64,000 bases of DNA from positions 1,736,001 to 1,800,000 of the forward strand of contig NZ_CP104003.1 in NCBI RefSeq assembly GCF_025231485.1, given 5' to 3'. The translations under genes were made by a program, and so were the position numbers. The notes beneath the pieces are model-generated. The model was not told where the DNA came from, did no database searches, and saw nothing but the letters and a program-made list of their open reading frames with translations. The DNA comes from Salinirubellus salinus. GTDB lineage: Archaea > Halobacteriota > Halobacteria > Halobacteriales > Haloarculaceae. Shown one piece after another: positions 17,920 through 26,595 of this stretch. Within the stretch, counting starts at the first letter, position 1; each line of letters opens with the position of its first letter.

Positions 17920-19677
17920 ATGCGACTGGAGGACTACTGGGGCGTCGGGCCGAAGACGGCCGCGCTGTTGCGCGAGGAACTCGGCGAGCCGGCGGCCATC
18001 GAGGCCATCGAGTCGGTCGACGGACGGACGCTTGCCGCGGCGGGGCTCTCTCGCGGGCGCGCGACTCGCATCCTGCGGCGGGCCGCCGGGGGCGAGGGAC
18101 TCGACCTGCTGGCCACGCGCGACGCACGGGCGGTCTACCGTGACCTCGTCGGGCTGATGGAGGAGTACGCGGTGACCGACCACGCGGCCGACCGGGTGCG
18201 CGTGCTGACGCCGCTCGCGGACGAGACGCGCGTCGTCGAGCGACTCGACCGGACCGAGCGCGCCGTCGAGTCGTGGGAGCGACTGGACGAGTCGACCCGC
18301 GAAGCCGTCCTCGCGGCGTTCGAGGAGCACGACTCGACCGGTGGGGAGGCCGACGCGGTGGAGACGGCGCTCGCGCTCCTCGAGACGGGTGTCGGCGACG
18401 AAGGTGGCGTGTTCGACCCGCTCTCTGACCTCGACGCGGGCCGACTGGCCGAGGCGGCCACCGCGCTCCGGGCGCTCCCCGACGCGGATGGCCGAGTCGG
18501 CGAGGGAGCCGACGACCGACTCGACGGGCTCCGGGCGTCGCTCGGTGCCGTCGAGGACCTGCGGGCCGACGCCGGCGGCGTCGCCGAGGCCGTCCGCGAG
18601 AGCGCGCGGGACGCGAGCGAGTTCCGCGACGCGTTCCGCTCGCACGTCACGCGCGAGACGGGCGTGGAGGGCGAACTCGTCCGCGAGACGATGCCGAGCG
18701 AGGCGCGAGCCGCGGACACGTTCGTCACCGAGGCCCTGCGCGGGCTCGCGGCGGGCCTGCGCGAGCAGGTGGACGAACGCGAGGCCGAGGTCCGGAACCG
18801 GCTGGCCGGGGCGGTCGAGGACGGCCGCGAGGACGTCGACCGGGCCGTCGAGGTGGTCGACGACCTCGCGTTCGAACTCTCGCTGGCCCGGTTCGCCGTG
18901 GCGTTCGGCCTGCGGCGGCCCGAGCTGGTGGACCGGGGCGGCGTCCTCGCCGTTCGGGGGGCGCGCAACCTCGAACTCGTGGACCGGGGCGAGTCGGTCC
19001 AGCCCGTCGCGTACGGTCTCGGTGACCACACGCTCGACATCGACGCCCCACGCGAGGACCGGGTCGCCGTGCTGACCGGGGCGAACTCGGGCGGGAAGAC
19101 GACGCTGCTGGAGACGCTCGCGGGTGTCGCCCTGCTGGCCCACATGGGGCTCCCGGTGCCAGCCGAGGAAGCGCAGGTGTCGCTCGTCGACCGCCTCGTG
19201 TTCCACCGCCGGCACGCCTCGTTCAACGCCGGCGTCCTCGAGTCGACCCTGCGGTCGGTGGTCCCCCCGGTGACCGAGTCCGGGCGGACGCTCCTGCTCG
19301 TCGACGAGTTCGAGGCCATCACCGAACCCGGGAGCGCGGCGAACCTGCTCCACGGCCTGCTGACGCTGGCCGTCGAACGCGAGGCGCTCGGGGTGTTCGT
19401 CACCCACCTCGCAGAGGACCTCGAACCGCTGCCGGACACCGCCCGGACCGACGGCATCTTCGCGGAGGGGCTGACCCCAGACCTCGAACTCGAGGTCGAC
19501 TACCAGCCCCGGTTCGGGACGCTCGGGCGCTCGACGCCGGAGTTCATCGTCTCCCGTCTCGTCGCGGAGTCGACGGACGCCAGCGAGCGCGCCGGGTTCG
19601 AGGTGCTCGCGCGGGCCGTCGGACAGGAGGCCGTCCAGCGGACGCTGGCGGACGCGCGGTGGAGCGAGTCCGAGTGA
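17920..19677 (+). CDS. MutS-like ATPase with N-terminal helix-hairpin-helix
   Basis: 585 residues. Residues 1-50 form a helix-hairpin-helix unit (YWGVGPKTAALLREELG, AAGLSRGRATRILRRA). A long, acidic helical region (60-330) takes the place of the MutS lever and clamp. The C-terminal MutS ATPase has Walker A TGANSGGKTTLLETL (about 386-400), a Q-loop-like VSLVDRLVFHRRHASFNAG, Walker B LLLVDEFEAI and a conserved His in VFVTHLAEDL. It lacks the mismatch-reading N-terminal domain, so it matches the archaeal MutS5-like group, whose role in repair or recombination is not settled. TATA-like CGCTTAACCC lies 24-33 bases before the ATG. Confidence 0.88.
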   Translation: MRLEDYWGVGPKTAALLREELGEPAAIEAIESVDGRTLAAAGLSRGRATRILRRAAGGEGLDLLATRDARAVYRDLVGLMEEYAVTDHAADRVRVLTPLADETRVVERLDRTERAVESWERLDESTREAVLAAFEEHDSTGGEADAVETALALLETGVGDEGGVFDPLSDLDAGRLAEAATALRALPDADGRVGEGADDRLDGLRASLGAVEDLRADAGGVAEAVRESARDASEFRDAFRSHVTRETGVEGELVRETMPSEARAADTFVTEALRGLAAGLREQVDEREAEVRNRLAGAVEDGREDVDRAVEVVDDLAFELSLARFAVAFGLRRPELVDRGGVLAVRGARNLELVDRGESVQPVAYGLGDHTLDIDAPREDRVAVLTGANSGGKTTLLETLAGVALLAHMGLPVPAEEAQVSLVDRLVFHRRHASFNAGVLESTLRSVVPPVTESGRTLLLVDEFEAITEPGSAANLLHGLLTLAVEREALGVFVTHLAEDLEPLPDTARTDGIFAEGLTPDLELEVDYQPRFGTLGRSTPEFIVSRLVAESTDASERAGFEVLARAVGQEAVQRTLADARWSESE

Positions 19678-19742
19678 GGTGGGAGTCCGAGTAGGTGACG
19701 GCCGGCGGGGGGCTTTTTGCTCCGTGCTGACGACGCCCACAC

Positions 19743-20927
19743 ATGAGCAGCGAGGAGAACCCGGGGAACGCACGCCAGCGGGAGATATTCGTCAACGGCG
19801 CGGCCGGCATCGAGCCGGAGGTACCGGTCACGTTCGAGGAACTGGAGGAGGCCGCACTGTCGGTGATGGCCCCGGAGGCGGCCGACTACGTCGCCGGCGG
19901 GGCCGGCTCCGAGAACACGGTCGCACGCAACGGTGCCGCGTTCGACCGCTGGCGCATCGTCCCCCGCTTCCTCCGGGACGTCGCCGAGCGCGACCTCTCG
20001 GTCGAACTGTTCGGCGAGCGGTACGACCACCCGCTCCTGCTCGCACCCATCGGCATCCAGAGCATCTGCCACGAGGAGGGTGAGCTGGCGACGGCACGGG
20101 GGGCGGAGGACGCCGGCGTCCCGTTCGTCGTCTCATCGGTCTCGTCGTTCACGATGGAGCAGGTGGCCGAGGCGATGCCGGAGACGCGCAAGTGGTTCCA
20201 GCTCTACTGGTCCTCGGAACGCGAGGTGGCGCGGTCGTTCGTCGAGCGCGCCGAGGAAGCGGGCTACGAGGCCATCGTCGTCACGGTGGACACACCCGTG
20301 CCGGGCTGGAAGGAGCGTGACCTCTCGCGGGGCTACCTCCCACAGCTCGTCGACGGCGAGGGGATGGCGAACTACACGAGCGACGACGCGTTCTGCGACC
20401 TGCTGGACGCCCCACCCGAGGAGAACGAGTTCGCGACGGTCCAGACGTTCTTCGACGTGTTCGGCAACCCCTCGCTGACCTGGTCCGACATCGAGTGGCT
20501 CCGCACGAAGACGGACCTCCCCATCGTCGTGAAGGGGCTGCTCCACCCCGAGGACGCCCGCGAGGCCGTCGAGCGGGGCGCGGACGGCGTGATCGTCTCG
20601 AACCACGGCGGTCGACAGGTCGACGGTGCCATCTCGGCCATCGAGGCCCTGCCGCGGATCCGGGACACCCTCGGCGACGACGTGACGGTCCTGTTCGACT
20701 CCGGCATCCGGCGGGGTGCGGAGGTGCTGAAGGCGCTCGCCCTCGGCGCGGACGCGGTCTGTCTCGGCCGGCCGTACGTCTACGGCCTCGCGGTCGACGG
20801 CGAGAACGGTGTCCGGGAGGTGTGCCGGAACGTCCTCGCGGACCTCGACCTGACGATGGGCCTCTGCGGCCGGACGCGCGCCGCGGGCCTCGACCGCTCG
20901 CTCCTGCTCGACGAACGGAACCTCTGA
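19743..20927 (+). CDS. FMN-dependent alpha-hydroxy-acid oxidase / L-lactate dehydrogenase family
   Basis: 394 residues, full family length. FMN-binding TIM barrel motifs are present: HPLLLAPIGIQ, FQLYWSSE, the substrate-site lysine in PIVVKGLLHPEDA, the active-site SNHGGRQVDG, and the phosphate loop DSGIRRGAEVLKALALGADA. The family oxidises L-lactate, glycolate or similar 2-hydroxy acids; lactate 2-monooxygenase is the closest-sounding subgroup because of the long N-terminus. Reduced flavin is reoxidised by oxygen or a respiratory acceptor. It follows the MutS-like gene by 65 bases. The dehydrogenase at the left edge suggests both lactate stereoisomers may be used, which is inference. Confidence 0.9.
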   Translation: MSSEENPGNARQREIFVNGAAGIEPEVPVTFEELEEAALSVMAPEAADYVAGGAGSENTVARNGAAFDRWRIVPRFLRDVAERDLSVELFGERYDHPLLLAPIGIQSICHEEGELATARGAEDAGVPFVVSSVSSFTMEQVAEAMPETRKWFQLYWSSEREVARSFVERAEEAGYEAIVVTVDTPVPGWKERDLSRGYLPQLVDGEGMANYTSDDAFCDLLDAPPEENEFATVQTFFDVFGNPSLTWSDIEWLRTKTDLPIVVKGLLHPEDAREAVERGADGVIVSNHGGRQVDGAISAIEALPRIRDTLGDDVTVLFDSGIRRGAEVLKALALGADAVCLGRPYVYGLAVDGENGVREVCRNVLADLDLTMGLCGRTRAAGLDRSLLLDERNL

Positions 20928-21078
20928 CAGGTCCGGTCGGTGAGAGGTCGAGACCAGCGCGAGATTCCCAACGCGTATCACGGAGGTTCTCGGGATTCTC
21001 CGGGCGCATGACCGTGGTGTGCCATAGCGTGTCAAAACGGCGAAAGAACTAATGTGTCACCCTCGATAGCGAAAGGTA

Positions 21079-21096
21079 CGCTCGTTCACACGAGCG
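21079..21096 (+). promoter_or_regulatory. Hairpin in front of the 40-codon ORF
   Basis: CGCTCGT and ACGAGCG enclose loop TCAC, a perfect 7-base-pair stem. GGTGA follows directly (21096-21100) and ATG comes at 21107. The stem touches the ribosome-binding-like site, so it could control translation. Confidence 0.4.
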
Positions 21097-21106
21097 GTGA
21101 CCCACC

Positions 21107-21229
21107 ATGACCGCACTCCCGAACCCGATGGCCGCTGTGTCCTACAGCGGTGCGTCCACCATCCAGAAGTGGGCGTTCGGGCCGGAGTGCGTTGATGGGA
21201 CTCACCTTCGCACCCGGCCCGCCGCGTAA
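21107..21229 (+). CDS. Possible 40-residue small protein
   Basis: A short ORF begins MTALPNPMAAVSYSG and ends TRPAA. Support comes from position: a GGTGA element 6 bases upstream, a hairpin before it and a strong hairpin 35 bases after its stop. Against it: the composition is only weakly haloarchaeal (few Asp/Glu), and I recognise no family. The region could instead code for a structured RNA. Treat as tentative. Confidence 0.3.
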   Translation: MTALPNPMAAVSYSGASTIQKWAFGPECVDGTHLRTRPAA

Positions 21230-21264
21230 CGCTCGTCACGCGACGGACCGGGGTTCTCTACCCA

Positions 21265-21300
21265 CCCCGGAGCGTCAGGCTTCGACCGCCCGCTCCGGGG
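21265..21300 (+). terminator. Strong 10-base-pair hairpin
   Basis: CCCCGGAGCG (21265-21274) and CGCTCCGGGG (21291-21300) are perfect reverse complements with a 16-base loop. A second overlapping pairing, CCGGGG (21248-21253) with CCCCGG (21265-21270), competes for the same bases. The two alternatives could switch, or one could end the upstream small transcript. Confidence 0.45.
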
Positions 21301-21552
21301 GGTGTGTTCCCCATTCCTCGCGTCGAGCTACGTGGCACCGGCCGGTGTGCCGCCCGCCCCGTGTCGTCCGCGTGGCGTCCCCGACGCCACGGTCACGGTC
21401 GTCGACTTCGCCGGCGACCGACGGCACGTGAACAGCCCTCGCCAGCCCCCTCCCGGACAGCGGCGGCGCTGTCCGCCAGGCGACCACACCGCTCCCCGCG
21501 GTTCCAGACGAACCGCACGGCCCACGGCGCGTTCGACTCGCGCAGGGAGCCT

Positions 21553-21837
21553 ATGTCAGTCCAGCGAACCCCGCAACGGGTCCGAGCGGAAGTCGAGCTG
21601 CGCGTCCCCCGCGGTGCGATGGGTGACCTCGAGCAGGGCGTCCACGACGTCCTCTCGAAGGTCGACGCCGTCGGCTGCGTCGAGCGAGCCGAGGTCCGGG
21701 ACGTCCGGCCCACCTCGTTCGACATCCACGTCACCGTCGCGGCGGCCCTCGAAGTCAGGGCCGAGCGCGCGGACGTGCGCGAGACGCTGCTCGACGGCTT
21801 CGGCATCGAACGACTCGAACACGTCGAGTACGGTTGA
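21553..21837 (+). CDS. Conserved small haloarchaeal protein, 94 aa
   Basis: Starts MSVQRTPQRVRAEVELRVP. It has an alternating beta-alpha-beta pattern: VRAEVELRVP, a helix GDLEQGVHDVLSKVD, VERAEVRDVRPTSFDIHVTV, then a helix and LEHVEYG. This looks like a ferredoxin-like fold domain, as in small regulatory or dimer domains. I believe similar small proteins occur in many haloarchaea, but no function is known to me. The start is chosen by protein pattern; upstream codons in the same frame are not credible. The gene downstream at 21932 codes for a membrane peptide. Confidence 0.65.
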   Translation: MSVQRTPQRVRAEVELRVPRGAMGDLEQGVHDVLSKVDAVGCVERAEVRDVRPTSFDIHVTVAAALEVRAERADVRETLLDGFGIERLEHVEYG

Positions 21838-21931
21838 GGCGGGCGCGTGGTCGCGGCGTGTGAGGTCCCTCCCGACGGGGGTCTCGCACACGGCCGTCCG
21901 ATTCGGTCCCCGCCCTTCCGGCACCTGCCGG

Positions 21932-22138
21932 ATGAGTACCGTGTTACGAGACCCACAGACCCGACGCACAGCAGAGAGATACCGACCGCGCCGCGCCCCG
22001 CCGCTGGCCGTCACCGCGGCGGTGGCGGCCGTCCCGCCGCTGGCAGTCGTGGTGGCGACCTACCCGGTCGTCGCCGCGGCGCTGGCGCTGACCGCGACCG
22101 TCCTCGTGGCCGCCCGACGGCGGCCCGAACGGGCGTGA
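21932..22138 (+). CDS. Small membrane protein, 68 aa
   Basis: A basic N-terminus (MSTVLRDPQTRRTAERYRPR) precedes two hydrophobic stretches (LAVTAAVAAVPPLAVVVATY and VVAAALALTATVLVAA) and a short basic tail (RRRPERA). The positive ends suggest a hairpin in the membrane with both ends inside. It lies 94 bases after the 94-residue gene on the same strand. No family recognised. Confidence 0.5.
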   Translation: MSTVLRDPQTRRTAERYRPRRAPPLAVTAAVAAVPPLAVVVATYPVVAAALALTATVLVAARRRPERA

Positions 22139-22306
22139 TGACCTGGGCGATTCCCCCCGGGGCGTTCCGACGGCGCGACGCGGTCGACCCGAAGTGCGGG
22201 TGCTGGTGCACCCTCCGTGTGGTTCGATCCCGCACGCACTCCTCGTTCGTGTCGCCGGCCCGCCCCGAGCTCCGCGTCGACAGTCGCGCAGGCGGCCGGT
22301 TCCGCA

Positions 22307-22324
22307 CCGTGTGAACACGTGTGG
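22307..22324 (+). promoter_or_regulatory. CGTGTG direct repeat upstream of tfb
   Basis: CGTGTG occurs at 22308-22313 and 22318-22323, ten bases apart, so both copies face the same side of the helix. The second overlaps the palindrome ACACGTGT. It lies about 40 bases before the tfb TATA box. A regulator site is possible; evidence is sequence symmetry only. Confidence 0.25.
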
Positions 22325-22361
22325 AAGCCGGCAAGGCTTGCTCGAACGCGTGACACAAAGG

Positions 22362-22370
22362 TTTTATATA
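22362..22370 (+). promoter_or_regulatory. TATA box of tfb
   Basis: TTTTATATA, preceded by an A-rich ACACAAAGG stretch that suits a BRE, lies 27-35 bases before the ATG at 22397. It is the strongest TATA box in the window. Confidence 0.7.
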
Positions 22371-22396
22371 TGCTCTCGCACGTCCACAAAAGTGTA

Positions 22397-23350
22397 ATGG
22401 AAGGCCCGACACGCCAGCGAGAGCGGAGTCTCGAAACCGAGGAGCAGTCCGAGGAGGAGACGACAGGCTGTCCGGAGTGCGAGTCCGAGAACCTCGTCCA
22501 GAGCGGCGAGGGGGAACTCGTATGTGACGAGTGCGGTCTGATCCTGGAGGAGGAACACATCGACCGCGGACCGGAGTGGCGGGCGTTCAACCACACCGAA
22601 CGACAGAACAAGTCCCGCGTGGGCGCGCCGACCACGCAGACGATGCACGACAAGGGGCTGACCACCCAGATCGACTGGAAGGACAAGGACGCCTACGGCC
22701 GCTCCATCTCCTCCGAGAAGCGGTCGCAGATGCACCGTCTCCGCAAGTGGCAGGAGCGCATCCGCACCAAGGACGCCGGCGAACGCAACCTCCAGTTCGC
22801 CCTCTCGGAGATCGACCGGATGGCCTCGGCACTCGGTGTGCCCCGATCGGTCCGCGAGGTCGCCTCCGTCATCTACCGGCGCGCGCTGAAGGAGGACCTC
22901 ATCCGCGGGCGTTCCATCGAGGGCGTCGCCACCTCCGCACTGTACGCGGCCTGCCGGCAGGAGGGCATCCCACGCTCGCTCGACGAGGTGGCCGAGGTGG
23001 CCCGCGTCGAGCAGAAGGAGATCGGTCGCACGTATCGCTACATCGCACAGGAACTCTCGCTCGGGCTGGAGCCGGTCGACCCGGTCCAGTACGTCCCGCG
23101 GTTCTGTTCGGAACTCGGCCTCTCGGAGGAGGTCGAGCAGAAGACCCGCGAGATCATCAAGGTCACCGCCGAGAAGGGGATGCTGTCGGGCAAGTCCCCC
23201 ACCGGCTACGCCGCCGCCGCCATCTACGCCGCCTCGCTCCTCTGCAACGAGAAGAAGACCCAGCGCGAGGTCGCCGACGTCGCGCAGGTCACCGAGGTCA
23301 CCATCCGCAACCGCTACCAGGAGCAGATCGAAGCGCTCGGCATCCACTGA
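22397..23350 (+). CDS. tfb: Transcription initiation factor IIB (TFB)
   Basis: 317 residues, normal for archaeal TFB. An N-terminal zinc ribbon has CPEC (25-28) and CDEC (43-46), then the B-finger region [15 protein letters not shown]. Two cyclin-like repeats follow (about 125-215 and 220-315), the second ending in the recognition helix [21 protein letters not shown] recruits RNA polymerase to TBP-bound promoters. Haloarchaea carry several TFB paralogues that direct different gene sets; which one this is cannot be told here. The strong TATA box and possible upstream CGTGTG elements suggest vigorous, perhaps controlled, expression. Single gene. Confidence 0.97.
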   Translation: MEGPTRQRERSLETEEQSEEETTGCPECESENLVQSGEGELVCDECGLILEEEHIDRGPEWRAFNHTERQNKSRVGAPTTQTMHDKGLTTQIDWKDKDAYGRSISSEKRSQMHRLRKWQERIRTKDAGERNLQFALSEIDRMASALGVPRSVREVASVIYRRALKEDLIRGRSIEGVATSALYAACRQEGIPRSLDEVAEVARVEQKEIGRTYRYIAQELSLGLEPVDPVQYVPRFCSELGLSEEVEQKTREIIKVTAEKGMLSGKSPTGYAAAAIYAASLLCNEKKTQREVADVAQVTEVTIRNRYQEQIEALGIH

Positions 23351-23429
23351 CTCGGTAGCCCGGCCCCGTTTAACTACACCCGTTCTCTCGCGGCCGTAGC
23401 GTTATGCCGACAGCGCCACATATAGCGGT

Positions 23430-25019
23430 ATGACAGTCAGCGAGTCTTCGAGCGACGTCGCGGTCGAGGCCGTCACCAAGGAACACCGGACGGTCCGCGG
23501 CCTGACCGGCCTGGTCACGCAGGCGGACGAGCGCGAGCAGATGACCATCGAGGAGCCGTACACGGGCGACCCCATCGGGGCCATCCCGCTCTGTGACGCG
23601 GCGGACGTGGACCTCGCCGTCGAGCGAGCGAGGGAGGCACAGCAGGCGTGGGCCGAGCGCGCGCCAGCCGAGCGGGCCGAGGTGCTCACGCGGTTCCGGA
23701 AGCTCGTCCTCGACCGCCGCGAGAAACTGATGGACATCGTCCAGCTGGAGACGGGCAAGGCCCGGCGGACGGCGTTCGAGGAGATACAGGTCGTGGCGAT
23801 GACGGCCGGCTACTACTCCCACCGCGCCGAGCAGTTCCTCGCCAGCGAGAAGCGCAAGGGCGCCATCCCCGGCGCGACGGAGACGCGCGTCCACCACCAC
23901 CCCGTCGGCGTGGCCGGACTCATCACGCCGTGGAACTTCCCGTTCGAACTCGCGCTCTCGGACGCCCTGCCCGCGCTGCTGGCGGGCAACGCCGTCGTCA
24001 TCAACCCGGCCGAGCAGACCAGCCACGTCGCGCTCTACGGCAAGCGCCTGCTGGAGGAGGCTGGCCTCCCCGCCGACCTGTTCCAGGTCGTCACCGGCCA
24101 CGGCCCGACCATCGGCGAGCCGCTCATCAAGGCGGTCGACTACGTCGGCTTCACCGGGTCGACGGCGACGGGCCGTATCGTCGCCGAGCAGGCCGGCAAG
24201 CACCTGAAGAAGGCCTCGCTCGAACTGGGCGGCAAGAACCCCGCCATCGTCTTCGAGGACGCGGACTTCGACCGCGCCATCCCCGGCCTGATCAACGGCG
24301 CGTACTCGAACACCGGGCAGCTGTGCATCTCCATCGAGCGCATCTACGTCCACGAGTCGCGCTACGAGGAGTTCGTCGACCGGTTCGTCGCCGCCACCGA
24401 GGACGTCGAACTCGGCGCGACGTACGACTTCGGCCCGGACGTCGGCTCGCTCGTCTCGAAGGAGCAACTGGAGAAGGTCGTCGCTCACGTCGCGGACGCG
24501 AAGTCGCGGGGCGCCACCGTCCACACCGGCGGCGAGGCGCGTCCGGACGTCGGCCCGTACTTCTACGAGCCGACGGTGCTGACCGACGTCGAACTGGACA
24601 TGGACCTCTGCTGTGAGGAGACGTTCGGGCCGGTCGTCGCCATCTACCCGTTCTCGGACACCGAGGAGGCCATCGCGAAGGCCAACGACACTGACTACGG
24701 GCTGAACGGCTCCGTCTGGACCGAGGACGCCGAGTTCGGCCGCGAGGTGGCCCAGCAGATCAGGGCTGGCACCGTCAACGTCAACGACGCCTACGGCCCG
24801 ACCTACGCCTCCATCGACGCGCCGATGGGCGGAATGAAAGACTCCGGCATCGGCCGGCGCCACGGCCGCGAGGGCATCCTCAAGTACACCGAGGCGCAGA
24901 CCGTCGCCGTCCAGAAGGGACAGGGGATGGCCCCGCCCGACGGCGTGCCGTTCTGGCTCTACGCGAAACTGACGACGGGAGCACTACGCCTGATGGACAA
25001 GATCCCCGGCCTGCGGTAG
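23430..25019 (+). CDS. Aldehyde dehydrogenase, succinate-semialdehyde type
   Basis: 529 residues. The full NAD(P)-aldehyde dehydrogenase set is visible: TPWNFPFE, the cofactor loop GFTGSTATGR, the general-base glutamate in LELGGKNP, the catalytic cysteine in NTGQLCISIER and EETFGPV. PMGGMKDSGIGRRHG near the end is typical of succinate-semialdehyde dehydrogenases, but the N-terminal extension (about 35 residues) makes the exact substrate uncertain. The enzyme would oxidise an aldehyde to an acid with NAD(P). It stands 79 bases after tfb and ahead of a SRPBCC gene; no amino-transferase partner is nearby. Confidence 0.9.
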   Translation: MTVSESSSDVAVEAVTKEHRTVRGLTGLVTQADEREQMTIEEPYTGDPIGAIPLCDAADVDLAVERAREAQQAWAERAPAERAEVLTRFRKLVLDRREKLMDIVQLETGKARRTAFEEIQVVAMTAGYYSHRAEQFLASEKRKGAIPGATETRVHHHPVGVAGLITPWNFPFELALSDALPALLAGNAVVINPAEQTSHVALYGKRLLEEAGLPADLFQVVTGHGPTIGEPLIKAVDYVGFTGSTATGRIVAEQAGKHLKKASLELGGKNPAIVFEDADFDRAIPGLINGAYSNTGQLCISIERIYVHESRYEEFVDRFVAATEDVELGATYDFGPDVGSLVSKEQLEKVVAHVADAKSRGATVHTGGEARPDVGPYFYEPTVLTDVELDMDLCCEETFGPVVAIYPFSDTEEAIAKANDTDYGLNGSVWTEDAEFGREVAQQIRAGTVNVNDAYGPTYASIDAPMGGMKDSGIGRRHGREGILKYTEAQTVAVQKGQGMAPPDGVPFWLYAKLTTGALRLMDKIPGLR

Positions 25020-25090
25020 GCCGAGCCCCACCGCCCGTTTCGCCGTCGGCCAATCGACCTTCTTCTCGCCGTGGCGCGTACCCGGTCTCG

Positions 25091-25612
25091 ATGACGGGCG
25101 ACGACACTGGCAGGAGTCTCGAACTGACGACGATACTCGACGCCCAACCGGAGCGGGTCTGGGCGGCCGTCCGGACCCCCGCCCTCCTCGAGCACGTCGC
25201 CGCGCCGCTGTTCACCTTCGACCCGGTCGACCCACCGGCGTTCCCGGAGACGTGGGGCGAGGACGAGTACCTCGTCGCGATGCGACTGTTCGGGGTTCTC
25301 CCGCTCGGCCGACAGTGGGTCCGGACCGAGCGTCTCGCGGCCCGTGAGACGCCCGGCGAGCAGTTCTACCAGCTCCGCGACGACGGGAGCGGGACGCTCG
25401 CGTCGACCTGGGACCACCGCATCACGCTCCGCGAGACGGCCGACGGCGTGACCGCGTACACGGACGAGGTGCGTGTCGAGGCAGGGGTGCTGACGCCGCT
25501 GGTCTGGCTGTTCGCGAACGGCTTCTACCGACACCGTCAGCGCCGCTGGCGGCGGCTGGTGGCGCGGTGGGCGGCGGAGGCGAGCGACACGGACTCGGTC
25601 AGGGTCGAGTAG
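25091..25612 (+). CDS. SRPBCC-fold protein, 173 aa
   Basis: Begins with an acidic leader and then the SRPBCC entry strand and helix LELTTILDAQPERVWAAV. WDHRITLRETADGVTAYTDE forms the antiparallel sheet and a long C-terminal helix ends FYRHRQRRWRRLVARW. Such START-like folds bind hydrophobic ligands in a central cavity; the ligand is unknown. It follows the aldehyde dehydrogenase by 71 bases and converges with the methyltransferase gene. Confidence 0.75.
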   Translation: MTGDDTGRSLELTTILDAQPERVWAAVRTPALLEHVAAPLFTFDPVDPPAFPETWGEDEYLVAMRLFGVLPLGRQWVRTERLAARETPGEQFYQLRDDGSGTLASTWDHRITLRETADGVTAYTDEVRVEAGVLTPLVWLFANGFYRHRQRRWRRLVARWAAEASDTDSVRVE

Positions 25613-25633
25613 GGCCTCCCGGTCCGGCCCTGT

Positions 25634-26503
25634 TCACGCCCGACAGACCGCGAGCATGTGCGCCGAGTGGTCGACGACGTACCGGTCCTCGCGCAAGACG
25701 TCGAGCGTCTCCCGGACCACCGCGCGGTGCTCGTCGGTCAGGTCGTCGAGGTGGTCGCGGCGCTGGGAGAACGGTCCCTCCAGCGCCGCGAGCGTCTCGA
25801 CGCGCAGGCCGCCCGCCTCGAGGAGCGACTCGAACTCGTCGACCCGAAAGAGGTGCATCTGCTGGACGGTCGGGTCGCGGCCGTACCGTTCGAGCAGCGC
25901 CTCGTCGTAGTCGCCGGTGCGCGCGAGGTCCGCGAGCAGTTCGGTGTCGTCATCGGCCTCGGGGACCCGTCCGGCGTGGCGCAGCATCCGGGTGACGCTC
26001 GCCATGAGTCCCATCACGGAGACGAAGACGGGCGCGCCGTCGGCGGTGACCCGTCGGAGTTCGCGGACCGCCTGCTCGCGGTCGGCCGTCTCGAGGACGT
26101 GCGAGAGCGGGCCACCGAGACACAGCGTGGCGTCGAACGCGTCGTCGGGTGCCGGGAGCGCGGACACGTCGCCGCGGCCGACCGTCACCCGGTCGCCGAC
26201 CCCCCGTTCGTGGGCCTTCTCGCGGGCGAGTGCCGCCTGCCGCTCCGAGAGGTCGAGCAGCGTCACCTCGTGGCCGCGCTCGGCCAGCCACACCGCGTAG
26301 CGACCCGCACCCCCGCCCGCGTCGAGGACGTGGCCCGTGGCCGGGAGATGCCGGTCGAGGTACTCGACGGTGGCCTCCCACTCCAGCCGGTGGTGGAAGT
26401 CCCGGTCGAGGCGCTCCCACTCGCGCTCGCCGTACTGGTCGTAGAACGTGGCCACGTCGAGGGGGACGTCGCCCGTGGCCTCGGGCGTCGCGTCGTCGCG
26501 CAT
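25634..26503 (-). CDS. Class I SAM-dependent methyltransferase
   Basis: 289 residues. Motif I is VLDAGGGAGRYAVWLAERG (about 57-75), followed by the acidic SAM ribose ligand in VTLLDLSERQ. The motif ALPAPDDAFDATLCLGGPLS carries the post-I and motif II region. The rest includes a helical C-terminal half and ends in VVDHSAHMLAVCRA. It would methylate a small molecule; the substrate is unknown. ATG 26503 is used because upstream codons give Arg-rich, atypical sequence. Divergent from the DUF123 gene. Confidence 0.85.
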   Translation of the reverse strand: MRDDATPEATGDVPLDVATFYDQYGEREWERLDRDFHHRLEWEATVEYLDRHLPATGHVLDAGGGAGRYAVWLAERGHEVTLLDLSERQAALAREKAHERGVGDRVTVGRGDVSALPAPDDAFDATLCLGGPLSHVLETADREQAVRELRRVTADGAPVFVSVMGLMASVTRMLRHAGRVPEADDDTELLADLARTGDYDEALLERYGRDPTVQQMHLFRVDEFESLLEAGGLRVETLAALEGPFSQRRDHLDDLTDEHRAVVRETLDVLREDRYVVDHSAHMLAVCRA

Positions 26504-26595
26504 ACACGAGGGCGCCACCCGCGAGTACCTGTATCCTCGGGTCCGACGGGTCGGTCTGTCACACCTTCTTGGGGTTCGCGCCCGTCGGTCCGACC

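Larger units (their letters stand above)
20928..21552. other. 625-base intergenic region with strong secondary structure
   Basis: No large ORF is credible. In order it holds a hairpin (21079-21096), a GGTGA ribosome-binding-like site, a possible 40-codon ORF (21107-21229) and a 10-base-pair hairpin (21265-21300). From 21301 to 21552 nothing distinct is seen. Confidence 0.5.

Noticed and set aside
21304-21552. Upstream extension of the 94-aa protein (178-codon frame)
   Set aside because: The added residues are Arg/Pro-rich and cross a strong hairpin; MSVQRTPQ at 21553 has the normal composition.
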